From CAYSDH01 sp964429805 (GTDB lineage: Bacteria; Bacteroidota; Bacteroidia; Flavobacteriales_D; JABDKJ01), in contig CAYSDH010000033.1 in NCBI GenBank assembly GCA_964429805.1, positions 1 to 34,895 of the forward strand: a stretch of DNA of 34,895 nt. Reading direction: 5' to 3'. Of this stretch, positions 24,579 to 33,000 are shown in pieces. Position numbers and translations under genes: made by a program. Numbering within the stretch: position 1 is the first letter of the stretch; every line of letters begins with the position of its first letter. The notes below the pieces were generated by a model. It was given only the letters and a program-made list of their open reading frames with translations, did no database searches and was not told the DNA's origin.

Positions 24579-25442
24579 GTGAAAGAACTTCTTTACCATA
24601 TCCAAACCATCGTTGGCGCGGAGATTAGGCTAGTCACTTCTGTAAGCGGAGGGAGTATCAACGAGACTTATCGACTCGAGTGCGACCATGCGGTCTACTT
24701 CTTAAAGTCTAACTCGGCCTCCAAGTTTCTCGACATGTTGCAAAAGGAATGTGCCGGACTAAGACTTCTTGATGAGCATAGCCGCTTTCACATGCCGAAA
24801 ATCATCGCTGTCGGTGAGCATGGTTCGTCTCAGTTTCTATTGCTGGAGTATCTGGCTGAGTCCTCAAAGTCAAGCACGTATTGGCACAGATTTGGGTCAA
24901 GACTCCGCGCACTTCATTCTGTTTCGTCAGCTGACAATCAGTACGGTTTGGATATGGATAACTACATGGGCTCGGTCACTCAGCGCAACAAGCCCTGCGC
25001 TGACTGGACAGAGTTTTTTATCGAGCATCGCTTAAAGCCGATGGTAAAATCATGTGTGAACAGACAGCAATTAGATGCCTCAGACAGCAGCAGATTTGCA
25101 TCTCTTTTCTCTCGACTTGAGGATCTCTACCCCAGCGAAAAGCCTGCATTACTGCATGGTGATTTATGGTCTGGCAACGTCATGACTGACAGCCATCAGG
25201 CTGCGACTCTGATAGACCCAGCCGTCTATTTTGGTCATAGAGAAGTTGACATAGCCATGACTTGTTTGTTTGGAGGGTTTTCTGAAGAATTCTATCAGAG
25301 CTATAATGAAGTACAACCTCTTGAAAGCGGCTGGCAAGAGCGGGTTGACCTTTGGAATTTGTATCCGCTTTTAATTCACCTTCACTTATTTGGAAGTCAA
25401 TACCTCAGTCAGGTCAAGTCAGCCTTACACAAGTTCACATAA
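24579..25442 (+). CDS. Fructosamine kinase / aminoglycoside phosphotransferase-like kinase
   Basis: 287 residues, the usual length. SVSGGSINETYRL (residues 21-33) is the nucleotide-binding loop, HGDLWSGN (193-200) the catalytic loop with Asp195, and the metal-binding DPAVYFGHREVD (213-224) is the family hallmark. Fructosamine 3-kinases phosphorylate sugars attached to lysine side chains or free amines, leading to deglycation; bacterial members may act on ribulosamines. The GTG at 24579 is the only start that keeps the full glycine loop. It has no room for a leader between the hairpin and the start, as noted for the hairpin. The stop overlaps the T-run of a minus-strand terminator. Confidence 0.9.
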   Translation: MKELLYHIQTIVGAEIRLVTSVSGGSINETYRLECDHAVYFLKSNSASKFLDMLQKECAGLRLLDEHSRFHMPKIIAVGEHGSSQFLLLEYLAESSKSSTYWHRFGSRLRALHSVSSADNQYGLDMDNYMGSVTQRNKPCADWTEFFIEHRLKPMVKSCVNRQQLDASDSSRFASLFSRLEDLYPSEKPALLHGDLWSGNVMTDSHQAATLIDPAVYFGHREVDIAMTCLFGGFSEEFYQSYNEVQPLESGWQERVDLWNLYPLLIHLHLFGSQYLSQVKSALHKFT

Positions 25443-25471
25443 AAAAAGGCCCGACCTATAAAGGTCGAGCC
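25441..25471 (-). terminator. Terminator for the 25503-25958 gene
   Basis: Read on the minus strand, GGCTCGACCT, loop TTAT, AGGTCGGGCC form a stem with one mismatch, followed by seven T (positions 25447-25441). It ends 32 bases after that gene's stop and also overlaps the stop codon of the convergent kinase gene. Confidence 0.8.
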
Positions 25472-25502
25472 AGTTGAACAGATTTGACTTTGGTCTACAA
25501 TA

Positions 25503-25958
25503 TTATTTGGTGGCCATGATGACGTTTTCATTGACTACAAACTTGTAGTCCTTCTTATACTTCATGGTATTGGCCCCTGTGAAGTAGATGAAACCAACTG
25601 GTGCAGTGTATGTCAACTCACCTTGCTCAGTAGGCTGTGGTAAGAGCAAGACGTCAAACTCGATGGTCTTCTTTGACTCTAAGCGCTCTGGTGTCACCAG
25701 GTGAATGGTCTTCGTCACATACCCTTCCTTCTCGTAAGTCAACATATACTCCTCCCCCGCAGCGAAGTATAGTTTATGCTTACCCACTTGCTTTAGCACA
25801 TTAGGCACACCTTCTCCCCCGAGCTGTGTAATGGTGAGCGTAATGTCATCTGCAAGACCTTTGTCTGTATAGGCATCACATTTTACTTTTAATTCTTGAG
25901 CCTGAACCGTCATGCTGAAGCAGACTACTATGATGGCGAACACTTGATTAATTTTCAT
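25503..25958 (-). CDS. Secreted protein of unknown function, 151 residues
   Basis: A signal peptide (MKINQVFAIIVVCFSMTVQA, cut before QE) leads to a mature protein of about 130 residues. The central part has the character of a carboxypeptidase-regulatory or PEGA-like beta-sandwich (YFAAGEEYMLTYEKEGYVTKTI), a module common in Bacteroidota surface proteins. No catalytic motif is seen. It is monocistronic: it has its own terminator at 25441-25471 and a TAGGTTTG motif about 40 bases upstream. Location is periplasm or outer-membrane surface; the role is unknown. Confidence 0.8.
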   Translation of the reverse strand: MKINQVFAIIVVCFSMTVQAQELKVKCDAYTDKGLADDITLTITQLGGEGVPNVLKQVGKHKLYFAAGEEYMLTYEKEGYVTKTIHLVTPERLESKKTIEFDVLLLPQPTEQGELTYTAPVGFIYFTGANTMKYKKDYKFVVNENVIMATK

Positions 25959-25999
25959 TTCTATTGGAGTTTATTGTTTCTATTTTCCCGTTGACAGAA

Positions 26000-26007
26000 C
26001 AAACCTA
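26000..26007 (-). promoter_or_regulatory. Probable -7 element (TAGGTTTG, minus strand) for the 25503-25958 gene
   Basis: A full TAnnTTTG match on the minus strand lies 41 bases before the ATG at 25958, leaving a leader of about 35 bases. No TTTG is seen at -33. Confidence 0.45.
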
Positions 26008-26220
26008 TGGCGCGTTCTTAGGGTAAATTCGATTTGCTGTACATCAGGGCAGTCTCAATTCATCTTTGCGAGGATGGATCGTGTGAGACAGAGAAGTCAC
26101 CGATTATGTGTCAGAATGAACCAATGGTGTTGGCGCAGCAGGTTAGGCCATCAATTTGTCGGCTTAAAGCGCTGCTTTATCGAACTATCGGGCAAGAATT
26201 CGTCCCCATTGCTGCATTTT

Positions 26221-26253
26221 TTTGATGCTCGTAGCTCGAAATACGTAAGTTCG
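26221..26253 (+). promoter_or_regulatory. Probable promoter (TTTG - 21 bases - TAAGTTCG)
   Basis: TTTG at 26221-26224 and TAAGTTCG at 26246-26253 match the Bacteroidota -33/-7 pattern with one base changed. A start site near 26259 gives a leader of about 30 bases to the ATG at 26292 and argues against the ATG at 26259 itself as the start. Confidence 0.5.
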
Positions 26254-26291
26254 ACCGCATGGAAAGAGACCAGAAAAGGAAGGAACAGTTA

Positions 26292-26789
26292 ATGTGGATT
26301 AAGCCACTTATGATTCTATTAATCATTGCTGGTCTATTTATGGTCTATCAGAAGGTCTCTTATGAAAGCCGAGACTTCTATGCAGAATACTATACGGAGT
26401 ACCCTCCTTATGTTGTTGCGGGGAGTGAGCAGCGCGTGGGTATGACACTTGCTATGGAACTATATGGCCAACAGGAATATGAGAAGGCCATTCCAGTGCT
26501 AGATATGGTAATTAAGAATCCGAGCTACACAGCGACTGCACACGTATATAGGGGTCTGTGCAAACTGAACATGGCTCAACACTGGGAGGCGATACAAGAT
26601 TTTGAAGCCGCTAAAAAGTCCGAATCCACATTGGAGGCCGCAGAGTGGTACAAGATTCTATCACTCATTGCCTTAGAACCGATTGAGGGAGAAGAACGAA
26701 AAAGCGATGCCATTGTATTGCTTGAATACTACGTGTCTACATATACATTCAAAAAAGCTGAAGCGAAGGAGTTGCTGTCCGATTACTGA
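26292..26789 (+). CDS. Membrane-anchored TPR-like protein of unknown function
   Basis: 165 residues from the ATG at 26292; an in-frame ATG at 26259 would add 11 charged residues but lies at the likely transcription start, and 26292 has an AGGAAGGA-type sequence just before it. One membrane helix (PLMILLIIAGLFMVYQ) anchors the protein, then about 130 residues resemble two or three helical repeats (YGQQEYEKAIPVLDMVIKNP, then LCKLNMAQHWEAIQDFEAAKK). TPR repeats mediate protein binding; the partner is unknown. It lies between two secreted-protein genes with no operon link. Confidence 0.7.
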   Translation: MWIKPLMILLIIAGLFMVYQKVSYESRDFYAEYYTEYPPYVVAGSEQRVGMTLAMELYGQQEYEKAIPVLDMVIKNPSYTATAHVYRGLCKLNMAQHWEAIQDFEAAKKSESTLEAAEWYKILSLIALEPIEGEERKSDAIVLLEYYVSTYTFKKAEAKELLSDY

Positions 26790-26800
26790 TTTCCTCGCTC

Positions 26801-26831
26801 TTTCCCAGTATGATTTTCTATTCTACTTTTG
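26801..26831 (+). promoter_or_regulatory. Probable promoter (TTTC - 19 bases - TACTTTTG) for the beta-barrel gene
   Basis: TACTTTTG (26824-26831) is a full -7 match and TTTC (26801-26804) is one base from the -33 TTTG, with 19-base spacing. The leader to the ATG at 26911 would be about 75 bases and holds a small hairpin (AGTCC/GGACT) before the start. Confidence 0.55.
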
Positions 26832-26910
26832 TATCAAAGGTTTTTTACTTTTATAAGCTCTTTAAAAGAAATCAACACCCAGTCCTCAGGGACTTAGCAA
26901 TCAATCAAAG

Positions 26911-27681
26911 ATGAAAAAATTCATATCCTTACTCATTGTCGTTTTACTTGTAAGTTTCTGTAATGGTCAAACTCTTGGAGTGAAAGGAGGACTAAATATT
27001 TCTACGCTGCAGACCGTAGAGGATAATGGTTTTGAAAGTGGAGACGAACTGTCAGACAACGTATATGGTTCAGGTTTCAACGCAGGAGTGTATTATATAA
27101 AGCACTTGAACAACGAGAAGATGCATGTTAGAGCAGAAATGTTGTACTCAACCATGAATGTGGAGTCGTCAGATTTGTATACTGGTTCTGAAAACCTTGG
27201 CAATACCACCTTCACAGAAGGAACGACTAGAGTTGACCTAAAGACTTCAGCCAATTATCTCTCAATTCCAATCTTATTTCAATATGACATAACAGATAAG
27301 ATTAGTATTCAAGCTGGGCCGGCTGTAAACTATCTCATCAGCTCAAAAGAGGACTCAGAGATAAGTAATGTAACCTTAGCGGGTTCAGAAGGATTTGTAA
27401 TAGACTCTCAAAGTAATTGTTGTGAATCTCTAAGGTCTGTATTTGCACTGGATTTGCAGGCAGTTATTGGGGTTGAATTTGAGGTGGCTGAGTCTATGAC
27501 TGTTGGGCTTCGATACAACAAAGGATTCAGTGATTACTACGGACTGTTCAATGATTCTGAGGACTTCTTTGAGGCCGAAGACTTTCAGTTTGTGGAAAAT
27601 GCTCGATGGAATGCTCTAGGCTTATACATGGGCGTGGACTTAATCAAATTCTCTAAGAAAGAGGCCAAAGCAGAGGGATAA
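26911..27681 (+). CDS. Outer-membrane beta-barrel protein, PorT-family-like
   Basis: 256 residues. A signal peptide (MKKFISLLIVVLLVSFCNGQ) is followed by the LGVKGGLNISTL opening characteristic of the small Bacteroidota OMP beta-barrel family (OmpW/PorT-like), which has eight strands. Later strands alternate, such as ISIQAGPAVNYLIS and VGLRYNKGFSDYYG. Many members have no known activity; some are structural or secretion-associated. It is monocistronic, with its own promoter-like sequence and no obvious terminator in the 66 bases before the convergent gene. Confidence 0.85.
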   Translation: MKKFISLLIVVLLVSFCNGQTLGVKGGLNISTLQTVEDNGFESGDELSDNVYGSGFNAGVYYIKHLNNEKMHVRAEMLYSTMNVESSDLYTGSENLGNTTFTEGTTRVDLKTSANYLSIPILFQYDITDKISIQAGPAVNYLISSKEDSEISNVTLAGSEGFVIDSQSNCCESLRSVFALDLQAVIGVEFEVAESMTVGLRYNKGFSDYYGLFNDSEDFFEAEDFQFVENARWNALGLYMGVDLIKFSKKEAKAEG

Positions 27682-27747
27682 TTCAATTGTCTTTTTAGAT
27701 AGCCCTGTTTCGTCTTTTAGTTCAGACTTCAATTAGTAGATAGCTCA

Positions 27748-28152
27748 TCACTTGATAAATACACCGCGCATGTCGGTGCATGGTATTTCCACAAAGTGTT
27801 CTTCTTTGATTGACTCGGCAGCAAAAATGTACTTCTTATCAAACATCTCTGTTCCTAGCTTGAAGCTCACCCAGTATTCGTTAAACAACCCGAATACTTC
27901 TTCCACTATCGGTTCGATACGTTTTGCAGCTCTTGCCGGCACGTCATCTAAAAAGTGGCGTAGCACACTTGTATCTCTGCGCTCTTTATCTATCTCTCCA
28001 TAACCTCTGGATGAAACGAGCACGCCCGTGAGTGACTCGCGGTGCATGTTTACTAAGTAGACATTCCAAACGAGCTGGCCTTCGTCATTCTCTTCACGCA
28101 CTACAGCCACTCCAACATCAGAAACCTCTGGGTGTACTATGTCTTTCTTCAC
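27748..28152 (-). CDS. Conserved Bacteroidota protein of unknown function, 134 residues
   Basis: A soluble 134-residue protein without a signal peptide. Features are a V-x-x-x-x-VWNVYLVNMHRE strand, VLVSSRGYGEID, TSVLRHFLDDV and EVFGLFNEYWVSF. I recall similar proteins of this size across Bacteroidota, usually hypothetical and sometimes mis-labelled as a phenylalanyl-tRNA synthetase subunit; I cannot check this here. The start is GTG at 28150-28152, overlapping the serine-hydrolase stop by four bases (GTGA), so translation is coupled to that gene and the role may be related. Confidence 0.75.
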   Translation of the reverse strand: MKKDIVHPEVSDVGVAVVREENDEGQLVWNVYLVNMHRESLTGVLVSSRGYGEIDKERRDTSVLRHFLDDVPARAAKRIEPIVEEVFGLFNEYWVSFKLGTEMFDKKYIFAAESIKEEHFVEIPCTDMRGVFIK

Positions 28153-29303
28153 GGAACCAAACTATTTGCAATGTCTAGAAACTGATAAATATCTCCTGGT
28201 GTATGACCATCCTTCTCATTACTGCGTTTGTGTCCCAGCCTCACCACGAGCATTTCTTTTTCAGGAATAATAAGTACGTATTGCCCGAGCATACCCCTCA
28301 TCATTTGCACTTCCATGCCGTTGATGTTATCCATCCATAGCTGATATCCGTAGTGAGCGGCCACTGTGCCGTCATTAAGGGTAACGGGCGTTGTCATCTC
28401 TTCAATAAATGTCGGTGAGATAAGCTGCTCTCCTTTCCAATTACCATGACATAACAGTAACTGTCCAAATCGGGCAAAGTCTCGCGCATTGGAGTAGTAG
28501 CAGCAATAGGCACGCTCAGCATTTGAGGTTTCATCATAAGACCAATATGCGGGCTGCTCTGCACCCATTGGTTTCCACAGTTTTTTTGATGCGTATTCAG
28601 ACACTGTCTTGCCTGTTACTCTATTGACAATGTAGGAGAGCAAAAGTGTGTTACCTCCTAAATATTCCCATTCCGAACCGGGCTCTTTCACCTGCGGGTA
28701 CTCAAATGTTTTTTCAACTATCTCATCTCCGTAGTAGACTTTAGACATAAACTGAAATGCCCCGCTGCTGCCATACACTTCGTCAAAACCTATTCCGCTT
28801 GTCATTTGCAACAAGTGTTTAATCGTCACATGTTCTCGATCTGTACCCTGCAATTCCACCAAGTACTTGCTGGCCTTTTCTTCTACACTGCCTATCAGTC
28901 CATCATCTATGGCACAACCCACCAGCATGGCAACTACAGTCTTGGCCATAGAAAACGAATTAGAAAGGCTCTCGGCCGAATAATCTTCCCAGTATTGCTC
29001 GCAGACTATTTTTCCTTCTTTAATGACCAAGTAAGCCACCGTCTCATAGCCAGCCAACACTGTGCTGTCGTTTGTTGAAAGCTGAAGCATTTCATCAGCT
29101 TGTTTCCATTTCTGTCTTTTGGCTTTGGGTACTTCTCGGTTGGTGAAAAACTTATAGTTGTCAATGTCTGGACCTGTTTTACCTCGAGCATAGGTGCTAC
29201 GCACCGCTTCAAAAAGGTGCTCGTTGCCAGTAGCATATAGGCCAGCCATCGCAAGCAAAACGAGAAATAAGACGGCACAAATGACTTTAATAAATGTCGG
29301 CAT
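28149..29303 (-). CDS. Beta-lactamase-fold serine hydrolase, membrane-anchored
   Basis: 384 residues. An N-terminal hydrophobic helix (about residues 5-22) is a signal anchor or uncleaved signal. The class C beta-lactamase / DD-peptidase fold has SMAK (Ser118, Lys121) as the SxxK motif, a YSN triad member in CCYYSNARDF, and a late LGHKR in the place of the KTG/HxG motif. Members are esterases, peptidases or lactamases; this one cannot be assigned. It lies 50 bases downstream of an ECF sigma gene on the same strand and overlaps the next gene by four bases, making a three-gene run. Confidence 0.88.
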   Translation of the reverse strand: MPTFIKVICAVLFLVLLAMAGLYATGNEHLFEAVRSTYARGKTGPDIDNYKFFTNREVPKAKRQKWKQADEMLQLSTNDSTVLAGYETVAYLVIKEGKIVCEQYWEDYSAESLSNSFSMAKTVVAMLVGCAIDDGLIGSVEEKASKYLVELQGTDREHVTIKHLLQMTSGIGFDEVYGSSGAFQFMSKVYYGDEIVEKTFEYPQVKEPGSEWEYLGGNTLLLSYIVNRVTGKTVSEYASKKLWKPMGAEQPAYWSYDETSNAERAYCCYYSNARDFARFGQLLLCHGNWKGEQLISPTFIEEMTTPVTLNDGTVAAHYGYQLWMDNINGMEVQMMRGMLGQYVLIIPEKEMLVVRLGHKRSNEKDGHTPGDIYQFLDIANSLVP

Positions 29304-29353
29304 AGCTAACTGAAAAAATGACTATTAATTTGGAGGTCAAGTTACGTATTCTG

Positions 29354-29866
29354 CTAGACCTTATAGTCTAGCTTATCTCGCAGAATCGCCAATGCTTTGC
29401 TCATTCTTTTCTCTACTGCTTTGACTGAAATTTCAAGCATTTCAGCGATCTCCCCGTACTTCAAACCATCAATTCTGTTCATCAAAAACACCTCTCTGCT
29501 CCCATCTGGAATACTGGCAATAATGGACTCTAACTGGGTTTTAAACTCCTGCTCTTCCAGTATATACTGAGGGTCTTGACTGTCTTGCTTTAACTCAGTT
29601 TGAGCCAAAAAATTATACTTCAACTGATTGCGCTTGAGCTTATTAATCGCCAAGTTATTGGCTATGGTAAAAAGGTACGTCTTCACGGTTGCCATGCGCA
29701 CCTTTGACCTGGTCTCCCAGAGCTTGATAAACGCATCTTGCGCCACATCTTCAGAGAGCTGCGCATCTGAGGTTTTGTAATACATGAAGTTTCGCAGATG
29801 GTCAAAATGAAGATCGAAGAGCTTTCTGAACATCTGTTCATCAAGCTTCGAATTTTCATCATCCAT
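29354..29866 (-). CDS. ECF sigma-70 factor (FecI-like)
   Basis: 170 residues from the ATG at 29866; an in-frame ATG at 29899 would add 11 hydrophobic residues and is less likely. Region 2 is present (FDLHFDHLRNFMYYKTSDAQLSEDVAQDAF, shown in parts as LRNFMYYK and SEDVAQDAF), as is region 4 (VFLMNRIDGLKYGEIAEMLEIS...VEKRMSKAL, shown here in parts). It directs RNA polymerase to a small regulon, often a TonB receptor locus controlled with a FecR. No FecR lies next to it; the only FecR here is at 2737-3546, more than 25 kb away. A TATTTTCG motif lies about 50 bases upstream on the minus strand. Confidence 0.9.
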   Translation of the reverse strand: MDDENSKLDEQMFRKLFDLHFDHLRNFMYYKTSDAQLSEDVAQDAFIKLWETRSKVRMATVKTYLFTIANNLAINKLKRNQLKYNFLAQTELKQDSQDPQYILEEQEFKTQLESIIASIPDGSREVFLMNRIDGLKYGEIAEMLEISVKAVEKRMSKALAILRDKLDYKV

Positions 29867-29915
29867 ATGGACTATGTTAGAAAATAATAGCATCTGCACT
29901 GTCTTAATTGACGGT

Positions 29916-29923
29916 CGAAAATA
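29916..29923 (-). promoter_or_regulatory. Probable -7 element (TATTTTCG, minus strand) for the sigma gene
   Basis: TATTTTCG on the minus strand lies 49 bases before the sigma ATG at 29866, implying a leader of about 45 bases. No clear -33 TTTG is seen. Confidence 0.4.
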
Positions 29924-29970
29924 TACCTTTTGCCCTCCGAGTCTCGCGAACCCGAAGCGCTTATTTTAAC

Positions 29971-29978
29971 TATTTTCG
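29971..29978 (+). promoter_or_regulatory. Probable -7 element (TATTTTCG) for ileS
   Basis: TATTTTCG lies 28 bases before the ileS ATG at 30007, giving a leader of about 25 bases. No TTTG is visible at -33. It faces away from the sigma-gene motif, as expected in a divergent intergenic region. Confidence 0.4.
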
Positions 29979-30006
29979 CAAGTCTTCAAAATCACAACAG
30001 CCCCAA

Positions 30007-33000
30007 ATGGCCGAGAAATACAGTGAATACAAGGGATTGAACCTGCCCAAGGTCGCACAGGAAGTGCTTGAAAAATGGTCTACTGACAACACGTTTGCAC
30101 AGAGTGTAGATAATCGTAATGGTCAGAAACCGTTCGTTTTTTATGAAGGGCCACCTTCAGCGAATGGAATGCCGGGCATACACCACGTGATGGCCCGTGC
30201 CATTAAAGACACATTCTGCCGATACAAGACCCTCAAAGGCTATCAAGTAGAACGCAAAGCAGGCTGGGATACGCATGGTCTGCCTGTAGAGCTTGGGGTA
30301 GAAAAAGAACTCGGCATCACCAAAGAAGATATTGGCAAGTCAATCAGCATCGAAGAGTATAACAAAGCCTGCCGAGAGGCCGTGATGCGTTATACTGACG
30401 TGTGGAATGACCTCACCATGAAAATGGGCTACTGGGTAGATATGGATGACCCATATGTGACCTACGAGAACAAATACATAGAGACTGTCTGGTGGTTGCT
30501 TTCTCAGCTTGAGTCCAAGGGCTTGATGTATAAAGGATATACCATTCAGCCATATTCTCCGGCTGCCGGAACGGGACTATCTACGCACGAACTTAACCAG
30601 CCAGGCTGCTACAAGAATGTCAAAGACACCTCTGCCATTGCATTTTTTAATGTGAAGGAAGAGTCTGTCGCGCAAGTGAAAGAACAGTGTTCCAGTGCGC
30701 TCTGGGGTAAGCTGGGCATGATTGCTTGGACCACTACTCCTTGGACCTTACCATCAAACACAGCACTCTGTGTAGGTCCAAAAATTGACTATGTCATCAT
30801 CAACACGTATAACCAATACAGTGGAATAAAAATCAGCCTAGTCATGGCTGAAAACCTTGTCTCTAAGTACTTCAATGCCGAGCATGAAGGAATGATGGAC
30901 GAGGCCTATGAAGTTGGGGCTAAAGTGAGGCCGTATGAAATTGTAGGTAAAGCAAAAGGTGCAGACTTAGTGGGTGTGAAGTATGAGCAGCTCCTCGCCT
31001 ATACTCAGCCACATGAAAATCCTGAAGAAGCATTTAGAGTGATCTCTGGAGACTTTGTGACCACTGAAGATGGAACGGGAATAGTGCACATCGCGCCAAC
31101 ATTTGGACAAGATGATGCAATGGTCGCCAAAGCAGCAGGTGTGCCACCCATGCTTGTGCTTGATGAGCATGAAAACTTAGTACCCTTGGTAGATTTGCAA
31201 GGAAGGTTTCGCCCAGAGATGGGAGAGCTGGCTGGCAAGTATGTGAAGAACGAGTACTACGCCAAAGGCGAAGCGCCAGACCGCAGCATTGATGTCGAGA
31301 TTTCTATCAAACTCAAAGAAGAAGACAAGGCTTTTTTAGTAGCCAAATATGAGCACTCATATCCGCACTGCTGGCGCACAGATAAGCCTGTACTTTACTA
31401 TCCACTAGACTCGTGGTTTATCCGAACTACTGAAGTCAAAGACCGTCTGATAGCGCTAAACAAAACCATAAACTGGAAGCCCAAAGCCACCGGTGAAGGT
31501 CGATTTGGAAACTGGCTCGAAAACCTCAACGACTGGAACCTATCGCGCTCAAGATTCTGGGGGATACCCATTCCTATCTGGCGCACAGAAGATGGGTCAG
31601 AAATGATCTGCATCGGTTCTGTAGAGCAGCTAAAAAAAGAAATAGGTCGCTCGATAGAAGCTGGCCTTATGATGGAAGACCCGCTGGCTGATTTTGAGCC
31701 GGGCAACATGTCAAAAGAAAACTACACTGGATTTGACCTGCACAAAAACCATGTCGATAAAGTCATCTTAGTTTCTGAATCTGGAAAGGCGATGAAACGA
31801 GAAAGCGACTTGATTGATGTCTGGTTTGACTCAGGCTCGATGCCCTTTGCTCAGTTGCACTATCCCTTTGAGAATAAGGAATTGGTAGACGAAGGAAAAG
31901 CCTTTCCGGCAGACTTTATTGCCGAGGGAGTGGACCAAACTAGAGGATGGTTTTTCACGCTTCACGCTATCGGCACCATGTGCTTTGACAGTGTGGCGTA
32001 TAAGAATGTGATGTCTAACGGACTTGTTTTGGACAAGAACGGTCAGAAGATGTCTAAGCGTTTAGGCAATGCCGCTGACCCGTTTAAGACACTGGACGAG
32101 TATGGCCCCGATGCGACCAGATGGTATATGCTCAGTAATGCCCAACCATGGGACAACCTAAAGTTTGATCTGGACGGCATTACTGAAGTACAACGAAAGT
32201 TCTTTGGTACACTTTACAACACCTATGGCTTCTTTAGTCTGTATGCCAATATTGATGGTTTTAAGTATGAAGAAGAAGGTGACGCATCGCAGACAGGTCG
32301 TGAGTTAGACCGATGGATTATCTCAAAACTTCACTCACTAATTGCCGAAGTAGATGCTGCCTATGACGATTACGAACCAACTCGTGCTGCGAGAGCTATC
32401 CAATCATTTACGGTAGATCAGTTGAGCAACTGGTATGTGCGCTTAAGTCGCAGAATCTTTTGGAAAGGAGAATACACTGCTGAGAAAAAGGCCGCCTACA
32501 GAACGCTTTACACGTGTCTGGAGACCATCGCCATACTGTCTTCACCCATTGCTCCTTTTTACATGGACAGACTTTATTCTGACCTAGTAGCGGTGACGGG
32601 TCGCGGAAACAGTACTTCTGTGCACCTGACAGACATGCCGCAGAGCAAACCTGAACTCATCGACCCTGAGTTGGAGGCAAAAATGGAAATTGCTCAAAAA
32701 GTCTCTTCACTGGTGCTCAGCTTGAGAAAGAAAGAGAAGCTAAAAGTGAGACAACCTCTGCAGAAGATTATGATTCCGCTAATGGACGAGTCTATGGAGG
32801 GGAGAATAGAGCACATGAAAGACCTCATCATCTCAGAGGTAAACGTGAAGGAAATTGAGTATCTGGACAAGAACTCCAATACTTTGGTGAAGAATATCAA
32901 AGCCGATTTCAAGGCACTCGGACCCCGATTTGGGAAACAAATGAAGGCCGTGGCTGCTCAAATTGCTCAATGTGGTCAAGAAGAAATTTCGCAACTGGAG

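Larger units (their letters stand above)
25959..26291 (+). other. 333-base stretch without a supported gene
   Basis: It holds the upstream regions of two genes (motifs at 26000 and 26246) and short frames of 60-70 codons with arginine-, cysteine- and tryptophan-rich products that look like chance. No tRNA fold or repeat was seen. A T-rich run near 26215-26223 ends the middle part, but I see no strong hairpin before it. A small RNA cannot be ruled out. Confidence 0.5.

Noticed and set aside
26010..26245. Possible transposase fragment on the minus strand
   Set aside because: A short HSD-like string appears in one frame but stops interrupt it and no second IS motif or inverted repeat was found.
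26074..26292. 72-codon frame ending TAATG on the start of the TPR-like gene
   Set aside because: The stop-start overlap is tempting, but the product is rich in Arg, Cys and Trp, unlike the neighbours, and the frame runs across the likely promoter.
29908..30006. 33-codon N-terminal extension of IleRS from a TTG
   Set aside because: It covers the probable -7 element and the added residues are unlike known IleRS N-termini.
29924..30006. T-box or other riboswitch before ileS
   Set aside because: The leader is only about 25 bases after the promoter-like motif; there is no room and no T-box sequence.
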